Source of the DNA: WHSW01 sp963722175
Lineage (GTDB): Bacteria > Actinomycetota > Thermoleophilia > Solirubrobacterales > 70-9
Direction: 5' to 3'
Assembly: GCA_963722175.1 (NCBI GenBank)
Contig: CAVRKA010000003.1
Coordinates: forward strand, 496,001 to 560,000
Length of the DNA: 64,000 nt
Under the pieces are notes generated by a model that saw only the letters and a list, made by a program, of their open reading frames with translations, was not told the origin of the DNA and searched no databases. The position numbers and the translations under genes were made by a program. Of the stretch, positions 58,058-64,000 are shown piece after piece (the first letter of the stretch is position 1; each line of letters starts with the position of its first letter).

Positions 58058-60209
58058 GTCTAGGCCCGTTCTCCGCGACCGCCATTGCGAGCATCGCGAC
58101 GTCGTCGGGGACCCGCTCGGTCTCGTAGGCCCGCGCCAGCGCATCGACGCAGCCGGCGGCGCCGGCGGGGCAGCCGGCCAGCACCTCGCGCAGCCGCGCC
58201 AAGGCGTCCTCGAGGTCGTCGCCGCGCCGCTCGATCAGGCCGTCCGTGTAGAGGAGCAGCAGGCTGCCGGGCGGGACCTCGACCCGGTGGACGGCGAACT
58301 CCGCCTTGGGCAGGATGCCGACCGGCGGGGCGCCCGCGCCGCGCAGCTCCTCGACGCTGCCGTCGGGGAGTCGCAGCATCGCCGGCGGATGCCCGGCCCG
58401 CACGTACTCGCCGACCGCGTTGTGCGGGTCGTAGTGCAAGAGGAAGACGGTGGTCATCTCCGGCCGCTCGGCCTCCTTGATCAGCGAATCGAGGCGGCGC
58501 ATCACCTCCGCCGGTGGGTGGCCGTCGGCGACGAACCCGCGCAGCGCCGGTCGCAGGCGGCCCATCGTCGACGCCGCGCGGATCCCGCGGCCGGCGACGT
58601 CGCCGATCATGATCCCGAACGTCCCGTCCTCGCGGGGCACGACCTCGTACCAGTCGCCTCCGACCTCGAGGCCAGGGGCCGCGGGCTCGTAGCGGGCGGC
58701 GAACTCGATCCCCGGCACCTGCGGCAACGACTCGGGCAGCAGCGCTCGCTGCAGGATCACGGCCGCCTCGTGCTCGCGGTGGTAGAGCAGCGAGTTGTCG
58801 ATCGCCAGGGCGGCGCGGCGCGCGAGATCCTCGGCCAGCGCCAGGTCGTCCTCGTCGAACCGCCTCCCGGATTCGCTCGAGATCAGGCTGAGCGCGCCGA
58901 ACGTCCGCCCCCGAGCCTGCAGCGGGACGACCATCGCCGAGACGAGGCCGAGCTCGCGCATCAGCCGCAGGTGATCCTGGTCGCGCGCCCCCTGGACGAG
59001 CAGCTCGTCGTCGATCTCCGGATAGAGCTCGGAGACGCCGGTCCGGACCACGTTCGGGACCCCGGTCTCGGCTGAGCTGTCCACCGGGTAGCGCTCACGG
59101 AGCTCCTCAGCGAGCGCGAGCCGATCGGGATCCTTGTGGGAGACGGCGACGTTGCGAAGCCCGCCGGAGTCGTCGACGAGCTCGATCCCGCACCAGTCGG
59201 CGATCCGCCCGACCGCGAGGTCGGCCAACCCCTGAAGCGAGTAATCGGGGTCGAGCGAGCGCGAGAGGAGCTCGCTTGCGTCGGCGAGGAACGCGAGTCG
59301 CTCGGCGGCCATCCGCTCGGCCTCGAACAGGCGGGCCCGCTCGACCATGTACGCAGCCTGTTGCACGGCGGCGGAGAAAAAGGTCCGCTCCTCGAGATCG
59401 AAATCGCGGCGCTCGTCGAAGCTCAGCGAGACGGCGCCGAACGGCCTCCCCTCGACGGCGAGCGGGATGACCGCCAGCGATTCGAACCGCAGCTTGCTGT
59501 CCGCGAGGGCCGGGAACCGCTCGGCGAGCTCGGTCGCCGATGCCGTCCAGACGGACTCGTTGCGGCGGATCGCGAGCGACATCGGCACCTCGGCCGCGAG
59601 CGGGAAGCTCTGCCAGCCCGCGAGTCCGTCCTCCGAGTGGCCGATGCTGCCGACGAGCTCGATGTGCTCGTGCTCGGCGTCCAGAAGCCCGACGCTGCCG
59701 GCCGCTGCCCCGAGCCCGATGACCGACTGCTCGAGCACGACGTCGATCGCCCGCTCGGGGGCGATCTCCTTCGAGAGCGCGGTGGTCAGCGCCTGCAATC
59801 GCTCGCTCATCTTCAGCGAGCGGTTCCGGGCGGTGATGTCGCGCGCGATCACCGAGGCGCTCACCACGTCGCCGGCCTCCCCGTAGATCGGCGAGACGGT
59901 CAGCGACAGGACCCTGAGCCTCCCGTCCTTGGTCACGCGCTCGGTCTCGTAGTGGTCGACGCGCTCGCCGGCGAGGACCCGGTCGAGGATCCTGCGCTCC
60001 TCGCCGGCGCGGTGGGCCGGGATCAGGATCGAGATCGGCCTGCCGATCGCCTCCGCCGCCGTGTACCCGTAGATCCGCTCGGCGGCCGGGTTCCAGCTCG
60101 TGATGATCCCGTTGCGATCCTTGCTGAGGATCGCGTCGTCGGAGTACTTGACCAGGGCAGCGAGCTGCTCGCCGTCGAGACGGGCGTCGGGTTTGATCCC
60201 GGAGCTCAC
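58041..60209 (-). CDS. PAS-GAF-GAF-PP2C phosphatase (RsbU-like)
   Basis: A 722-residue sensor phosphatase. The PAS domain is at 10-130 (ILSKDRNGIITSWNPAAERI), followed by two GAF domains (about 140-300 and 310-470). The SpoIIE/PP2C domain is at about 500-715, with ARYEPAAPGLEVGGDWYEV, GIMIGDVAGRG, YVRAGHPPAMLR and LLLLYTDGLIERRG providing the metal ligands. It should dephosphorylate the STAS protein encoded just upstream, whose stop it overlaps by four bases (GTGA). The input signal is unknown; no membrane helix, so it senses inside the cell. Confidence 0.93.
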   Translation of the reverse strand: MSSGIKPDARLDGEQLAALVKYSDDAILSKDRNGIITSWNPAAERIYGYTAAEAIGRPISILIPAHRAGEERRILDRVLAGERVDHYETERVTKDGRLRVLSLTVSPIYGEAGDVVSASVIARDITARNRSLKMSERLQALTTALSKEIAPERAIDVVLEQSVIGLGAAAGSVGLLDAEHEHIELVGSIGHSEDGLAGWQSFPLAAEVPMSLAIRRNESVWTASATELAERFPALADSKLRFESLAVIPLAVEGRPFGAVSLSFDERRDFDLEERTFFSAAVQQAAYMVERARLFEAERMAAERLAFLADASELLSRSLDPDYSLQGLADLAVGRIADWCGIELVDDSGGLRNVAVSHKDPDRLALAEELRERYPVDSSAETGVPNVVRTGVSELYPEIDDELLVQGARDQDHLRLMRELGLVSAMVVPLQARGRTFGALSLISSESGRRFDEDDLALAEDLARRAALAIDNSLLYHREHEAAVILQRALLPESLPQVPGIEFAARYEPAAPGLEVGGDWYEVVPREDGTFGIMIGDVAGRGIRAASTMGRLRPALRGFVADGHPPAEVMRRLDSLIKEAERPEMTTVFLLHYDPHNAVGEYVRAGHPPAMLRLPDGSVEELRGAGAPPVGILPKAEFAVHRVEVPPGSLLLLYTDGLIERRGDDLEDALARLREVLAGCPAGAAGCVDALARAYETERVPDDVAMLAMAVAENGPRPSAAT

Positions 60210-60568
60210 CGCGCGCCGCCCGGCAGCGCGCCGATCGCCTGCTCGACGCCGCCGTGGATCGCGAACCGGTCGCGCACCTCCGCCAGCTCGAGCAGGCGCA
60301 CCACCGGAGAGCCGGGGCTCAGCACCAGGCTGAGGCGCTCGCCGAGCTCCGCCGAGGCGATCAGCAGCGCCCGCAGGCCGCTGGAGTCCATGAACGGGAC
60401 CCCGAGCAGGTCGAGGACGACGGCCCCGCCGGGCTCAGCGGCCGCCCTCAGCGCCGCGGCGAGCTGCTCGGCGTTGTCGAGATCGACCTCGCCCTCGGCG
60501 CGGACGACCATCGCCGGCTCGATCCGCTCGAGCGAGATCCGCAGCCCGCCGGCCGGGGCGTCCCTCAT
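60206..60568 (-). CDS. STAS-domain anti-anti-sigma factor
   Basis: A 120-residue STAS protein: AMVVRAEGEVDLDNAEQLAA, VVLDLLGVPFMDSSGLRALL and a C-terminal helix. Ser in MDSSGL is the phosphorylation site. It is the middle gene of a HATPase-STAS-phosphatase operon; its start overlaps the HATPase stop (ATGA) and GGAGGCGG lies upstream. Likely the direct substrate of both neighbours. Confidence 0.9.
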   Translation of the reverse strand: MRDAPAGGLRISLERIEPAMVVRAEGEVDLDNAEQLAAALRAAAEPGGAVVLDLLGVPFMDSSGLRALLIASAELGERLSLVLSPGSPVVRLLELAEVRDRFAIHGGVEQAIGALPGGAR

Positions 60569-60960
60569 CCACCGCCTCCGAAGCTCATCGAAACCGTGAG
60601 GCCGCTCGGGGACGAGTCGAAGCGGACGTCACCGGCCATCGTGGTGATCAGGGAGATCCCGAAGCCGAGGCCGGGGCTGTCGACGTTCGGGCGCATCCCC
60701 GTCCCGTCGTCGGCGACGACCACGATCAGCCTGCCGCGCTCGGTACGCGCCCGGATCGAGATCGTCCCCTTGGTGCCATCGCGAAACGCGTGCACGACGG
60801 AGTTCGAGACCGCTTCGCTGACCGCCAGCTTGACGTCGGCGACCGGGACACCGACGCGCTCGGCGAGCACGGCGACCGCGTCACGAGCCTGCTTGATGCT
60901 GTCCGGTTCCGACGGCAGCTCGAGCCGTACCTCATCGCGATCCTTCGCGGCAGCCTGCAT
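60565..60960 (-). CDS. HATPase anti-sigma factor/serine kinase (RsbW-like)
   Basis: A 131-residue GHKL domain: N-box VKLAVSEAVSNSVVHAFRDG, G1 VVADDGTGMRP and G2 GLGFGISLITTMAGDVRF are all present, so it should bind ATP and phosphorylate the STAS partner. Start is ATG 60960 or the preceding GTG (60963). No sigma factor is adjacent; the nearest is at 49.4-50.2 kb, so the two modules may act on the same factor (inference). Confidence 0.9.
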   Translation of the reverse strand: MQAAAKDRDEVRLELPSEPDSIKQARDAVAVLAERVGVPVADVKLAVSEAVSNSVVHAFRDGTKGTISIRARTERGRLIVVVADDGTGMRPNVDSPGLGFGISLITTMAGDVRFDSSPSGLTVSMSFGGGG

Positions 60961-60999
60961 CACCGGGAACTATGCCGTGATTAGCAGCGGCTAGGCGCC

Positions 61000-61899
61000 T
61001 CAGGCCTTCTCGAAGGTGAGCCGGAAGTGGTCCAGCAGCTCGCGCTCGAAGCAGATGCTGTTCGCGCTGACCCCGGAGGTGAAGGCGAGGCGGAAGTTGG
61101 AGCTGGTCAAATAGCGCGGCACGAGGCGGGCCTTGAGCAGCGTCTTGCGCCAGCTCGGCTCGGCGAACCGGCGGCGCCACTGCTTGATCGTCTCGATGTA
61201 GTCGAGCCGGCCGCTCTCGGCCGCGACGAGCCGGAAGTGCGGGCTCGCGGTCTTCACGATCTGCTCGTGGCCGAAGGGCAGGAACGAGCCCGGGAACTGG
61301 TGCATCATCAGCGCCAGGATCCAGGCGTCGGAGTCGCGGGGGGCGTCGATCGACGCCTCGTCCGGGTCGATCATGTTGCGGCCGAAGACCATCGTCTGCA
61401 GGTAGAGCCGGCCGTCGTCGGGGAGCAGCCCGGCGAGGTGGGCGAAGAGGTCCTCGTAGACCGCCTCCTGGCGCCCGGCGTGGTAGTCGTCGAACGAGCA
61501 GAAGTGCTCGAAGGCGCCGAGGCTGGCGAGCGCGTCGAACTCGCCGAAGCTCTGGCTGGTGACCTGCCGGGCGTCGGTGATCCGCGCGTCGAGCCCGTGA
61601 CGGCGGCAGGACTCCGCCTGCGCGGACGACAGCGTTACCCCCACCCCGTCGGCGTCGCGCTCGCGGATGAAGTTCAGCAGCGGCCCCCAGCCGCAGCCGA
61701 CGTCCAGCACCCGCCGCCCGGGCTCGATCCCGATCTGGGTCGCGACGTACTCGTGCTTTCGCCGCTGCGCCTGCTCGAGGGTGAGCGAGAAGTCGCCGTC
61801 GTACTTGGCGCCGCTGAAGTCGGCCATCTCGCCGAGGCTGAGCCGGAAGATCCGGTCAATCAGCGAATAGGTGAACTCGAGGTCGCGCCGGTCGGCCAT
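61000..61899 (-). CDS. SAM-dependent methyltransferase (cyclopropane-fatty-acid-synthase-like)
   Basis: A 299-residue class I methyltransferase of the CMAS/UbiE group. SAM-binding motif I is RRVLDVGCGWGPLLNFI (around residue 70), then VGVTLSSAQAESCRRHG and FDALASLGAFEHFCSFDDYH. The CFA-type features GAKYDGDFSLTLEQAQRRKHE and the C-terminal RRRFAEPSWRK segment suggest a lipid or fatty-acyl substrate. ATG 61899 follows AAGGTG. It is 23 bases downstream of the MDR-reductase gene on the same strand, so probably one operon: a reductase acting on an activated chain and a methyltransferase. Confidence 0.85.
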   Translation of the reverse strand: MADRRDLEFTYSLIDRIFRLSLGEMADFSGAKYDGDFSLTLEQAQRRKHEYVATQIGIEPGRRVLDVGCGWGPLLNFIRERDADGVGVTLSSAQAESCRRHGLDARITDARQVTSQSFGEFDALASLGAFEHFCSFDDYHAGRQEAVYEDLFAHLAGLLPDDGRLYLQTMVFGRNMIDPDEASIDAPRDSDAWILALMMHQFPGSFLPFGHEQIVKTASPHFRLVAAESGRLDYIETIKQWRRRFAEPSWRKTLLKARLVPRYLTSSNFRLAFTSGVSANSICFERELLDHFRLTFEKA

Positions 61900-61922
61900 C
61901 TGCGGCGCGCACCTTAGAGAGG

Positions 61923-62927
61923 TCAGACCGAGACGATCACCTTCCCCGTGTTGCCACCCGTGAACAGGAGGTTGAGCGCGTCCGGCGCCTGCTCGAGCCC
62001 CTCGACGAGGTGGGTGCGGAACTTGATCTTGCCCTCTGCGATCCACCCGCCCATCTGCATCTGGGCCTCCGGGAATCGGGGAATGAAGTCGAGGATGATG
62101 AAGCCCTCCATCCGCCCCCGGCGGGCGATCAGGGCACGGTAGTTGGCCGGACCCCGCACTTCGCGCTCGTTGTAGGTCGCGATCGCGCCGCAGAGCACGA
62201 TCCGCCCGCGGAGCGCCAGCTGGGCGAGGCAGATGTCGAGGATCTCGCCGCCGACGTTGTCGAAGAACAGGTCGATCCCGTCCGGGCACGCCTCGCGCAG
62301 CCCGGCGGCGACGTCGTCGGCCTTGTAGTCGATCGTGGCATCGAAGCCGAGCTCGTCGGCCAGCCATCCGCACTTCTCCGCACCGCCGGCGATCCCGACC
62401 ACGCGCGAAGCGCCCTTGATCCGGGCGATCTGGCCGACGATGGACCCGGTTGCGCCGGCGGCACCCGAAACGACGACCGTGTCGCCCTCCTTGATCTGCC
62501 CGACCTCGATCAACCCGAAGTAGGCGGTCATCCCGGTGACCCCGAAGACGCTCAGCGCCGCGGTCGGGTCGATGCCCTCGGGCAGGGTCTGCATGGTCCG
62601 CTCGCCCTCGTCGGCGATCGCGTAGTCCTGCCAGCCGCTCATCCCGAAGACCAGGTCACCCTCCGCGTAGCGATCGCTGTTCGAGCTCACCACCTCGCCG
62701 ATGGCGCCGCAGCGCACGACCTCCCCGATCGCGATCGGCGGCAGGTACCCCGGCGCGTCGTCCATCCAGGTGCGGATCGTCGGGTCGATCGAAAGGAACC
62801 GGTTGCGCACCAGTGCCTCGCCGCCGCCGGGCTCGGGCGCGTCGTCCTCCTCGAGCCGCACGGTTGAGTCGTCGACGTTGCCGGTTGGCCGCTCGGCGAG
62901 CACCAGGCGGCGGTTCTTCTCGGACAT
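61923..62927 (-). CDS. Zinc-independent NADP-dependent oxidoreductase (MDR, CurA/LTB4-dehydrogenase-like)
   Basis: A 334-residue medium-chain reductase. The N-terminal substrate domain has FLSIDPTIRTWMDDAPGYLPP and YAEGDLVFGMSGWQDYA. The nucleotide domain has VVVSGAAGATGSIVGQIAR and an NADP-type VVGIAGGAEKCGWL. Zinc-binding Cys/His residues are absent, as expected for the CurA/leukotriene-B4 group, which reduces carbon-carbon double bonds of enones. ATG 62927 is chosen because GAAAGGG lies six bases upstream; a GTG two codons earlier overlaps that site. Divergent from a small winged-helix-like gene. Confidence 0.9.
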   Translation of the reverse strand: MSEKNRRLVLAERPTGNVDDSTVRLEEDDAPEPGGGEALVRNRFLSIDPTIRTWMDDAPGYLPPIAIGEVVRCGAIGEVVSSNSDRYAEGDLVFGMSGWQDYAIADEGERTMQTLPEGIDPTAALSVFGVTGMTAYFGLIEVGQIKEGDTVVVSGAAGATGSIVGQIARIKGASRVVGIAGGAEKCGWLADELGFDATIDYKADDVAAGLREACPDGIDLFFDNVGGEILDICLAQLALRGRIVLCGAIATYNEREVRGPANYRALIARRGRMEGFIILDFIPRFPEAQMQMGGWIAEGKIKFRTHLVEGLEQAPDALNLLFTGGNTGKVIVSV

Positions 62928-63010
62928 CTGCACCCTTTCGTTAGCGCTGACCGGACCATCCTCTCACCCGCTACGGTGAGACGCGGACAACTACGAAAGG
63001 CAGTAACCCA

Positions 63011-63220
63011 ATGAGCGAAGCGATCACCTCGGAGAACATCGTCGAAGCCGCCAAGGCACTGGGCAAGGAAGAGTTCTCGCGCGGTGACCTGGCCGCCCAG
63101 CTCGGCGTCGAGAAGCCCGACATCAAGCCCGCGTTCAAAGAGGCACGCCATCAGGGCAAGCTCGAGAAGGTCCGCGACGACGAGGAGAACACCGGGTACT
63201 TCAAGCTCACCGGCCAGTAG
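63011..63220 (+). CDS. Small winged-helix-like protein
   Basis: A 69-residue cytoplasmic protein with ENIVEAAKALGKEEFSRGDL, AAQLGVEKPDIKPAFKEARH and GKLEKVRDDEENTGYFKLTG: helix, helix-turn-helix, then a beta hairpin, as in a minimal winged helix. It has a GAAAGG ribosome-binding site before ATG 63011. It may bind DNA or act as a small regulator; no family recognised. The lysozyme gene follows after three bases. Confidence 0.72.
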   Translation: MSEAITSENIVEAAKALGKEEFSRGDLAAQLGVEKPDIKPAFKEARHQGKLEKVRDDEENTGYFKLTGQ

Positions 63221-63223
63221 GCG

Positions 63224-63973
63224 GTGGGCGGCCGCGCACCTGCCGCCGCGATCCTGGCGCTCGCGCTGACCGCGTGCCCCGCCGGCGCCGCGCGCCTTCA
63301 GGGCATCGACGTCTCGCGATTCGACGACCGGATCGAGTGGCCGCGGGTCGCGGCGAGCGGGATCAGGTTCGCGTTCGTGCAGGCGAGCCGCGGCGCCGGC
63401 GACGATTGCGCGGTGAAGCCGCGGCGCTGCGGTCGTGACCGGTTCTACGAGGCGAACTACGACGGGGCGCGGGCCGAAGGGATCGCGGTCGGCGCCTATC
63501 ACCGCGCGTTCGTGACCGGCCGCGGCCGGTCGACCGTGAAGGCCGACGCGAAAACGGAGGCGGCGATCTTCGCCGACGAGGTCGGGCGGCTTCGGCCCGG
63601 CGATCTCCGCCCGGCGCTCGACCTCGAGACCCCGTTCGCCGACCTCGAGCCGCAGCAGCTGAGCCTCTGGATCCGCACCTGGCTGCGACGGGTCGAGAAC
63701 CGCCTGGGCGCGAAGCCGATCATCTACACCAACGTCAGCTCCTGGGCGGCGACCGGGAACACGACCGAGTTCGCGCTCGACGGCCACCCGCTCTGGGTCG
63801 CCAACTGGGGCGTCCGCGAGCCGATGGTGCCGGCGGCGAACTGGGCCGGCGAGGGCTGGACGGTGTGGCAGTACACCAGCGACGGCTCGGTCGCCGGGAT
63901 CGAGGGGCGGGTTGACCGCAACGTCCTGCGCGGCGGCCTCGCCGCCCTCACGGTGCGCTGGTCAGATGATTGA
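63224..63973 (+). CDS. Secreted GH25 lysozyme (N-acetylmuramidase)
   Basis: A 249-residue exported protein. The signal peptide (AAAILALALTACPAGAA) includes a Cys that could form a lipobox (ALTAC). The GH25 barrel shows GIDVSRFDDRIEWPRVA, FAFVQASRGAG, AVGAYHRAF, the catalytic Asp and Glu in PALDLETPF, IIYTNVSSWAAT, PLWVANWGV and WTVWQYTSDG. It should cut the beta-1,4 link between MurNAc and GlcNAc in peptidoglycan. GTG 63224 lies three bases after the stop of the small upstream gene, showing coupling. The remaining 27 bases of the window hold nothing complete. Confidence 0.92.
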   Translation: MGGRAPAAAILALALTACPAGAARLQGIDVSRFDDRIEWPRVAASGIRFAFVQASRGAGDDCAVKPRRCGRDRFYEANYDGARAEGIAVGAYHRAFVTGRGRSTVKADAKTEAAIFADEVGRLRPGDLRPALDLETPFADLEPQQLSLWIRTWLRRVENRLGAKPIIYTNVSSWAATGNTTEFALDGHPLWVANWGVREPMVPAANWAGEGWTVWQYTSDGSVAGIEGRVDRNVLRGGLAALTVRWSDD

Positions 63974-64000
63974 TCCCATGCCCCGGCGTGCGCGGGGGCG

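Noticed and set aside
62935..62999. Inverted repeat CTTTCGT/ACGAAAG flanking the spacer between the MDR and small-protein genes
   Set aside because: Each arm coincides with the ribosome-binding site of one of the two divergent genes (GAAAGG), which explains the symmetry without an operator.
1..64000. tRNA, rRNA, insertion sequences, integrase genes or prophage
   Set aside because: I looked for transposase, integrase and phage structural motifs and for tRNA-like cloverleafs in gene gaps and saw none; a tRNAscan and IS search would be decisive.

Overview
The window is very GC-rich with frequent GTG and TTG starts, tightly packed operons, and families common in soil actinobacteria: MMPL transporter, SCP2 and acyl-CoA dehydrogenase, haloalkane dehalogenase, LemA/DUF2207, a SigF-type sigma factor with STAS/HATPase regulators, and several DUF2294 proteins. 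This points to a soil actinobacterium, most likely Thermoleophilia/Solirubrobacterales (inference; no rRNA is present). I see no tRNA, rRNA, CRISPR array, intact insertion sequence or prophage.

Layout. 1-9.8 kb: exported proteins (beta-propeller, subtilisin-like protease with a P-domain, sulfatase with a secreted partner) and an orphan HyuA/acetone-carboxylase-beta-like ATPase. 9.8-15.9 kb: TetR regulator, a frameshifted gene, an alpha/beta hydrolase, membrane proteins, and a nuclease-like protein beside a hairpin repeat. 15.8-24.7 kb: one minus-strand run of RDD membrane protein, fused aldehyde dehydrogenase-GMC alcohol oxidase, SDR, DhlA-like haloalkane dehalogenase and MMPL transporter. 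24.7-30.1 kb: metallophosphoesterase, coiled-coil protein, MerR regulator, and a large RTX-repeat exoprotein behind a structured leader. 30.1-36.3 kb: lipoprotein hydrolase, secreted serine protease, hydrolase divergent from acyl-CoA dehydrogenase/SCP2, and a GH3-like protein. 36.3-39.4 kb: MBOAT with two SGNH proteins, probably an O-acetylation system. 39.5-45.4 kb: antiporter, and a TetR-controlled Baeyer-Villiger-type monooxygenase operon. 45.4-52.2 kb: LemA/DUF2207, three DUF2294 (MpsC-like) paralogues, the sigma factor and partner-switch regulators. 52.2-64 kb: hydrolase-acyl-CoA-synthetase-like fusion, MFS pump, a second frameshifted propeller, a HATPase-STAS-RsbU module, methyltransferase, MDR reductase, and a GH25 lysozyme.

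The most interesting unit is the 15.8-24.7 kb operon. Its genes could convert a haloalkane to an alcohol, then an aldehyde, then an acid, with the last two steps on one 1156-residue polypeptide. Other items worth attention are a dispersed hairpin repeat (7.0 and 15.0 kb), two structured non-coding leaders, a SigF-like promoter in front of the sigma gene, and an adenylate-forming domain with degenerate ATP-binding motifs.
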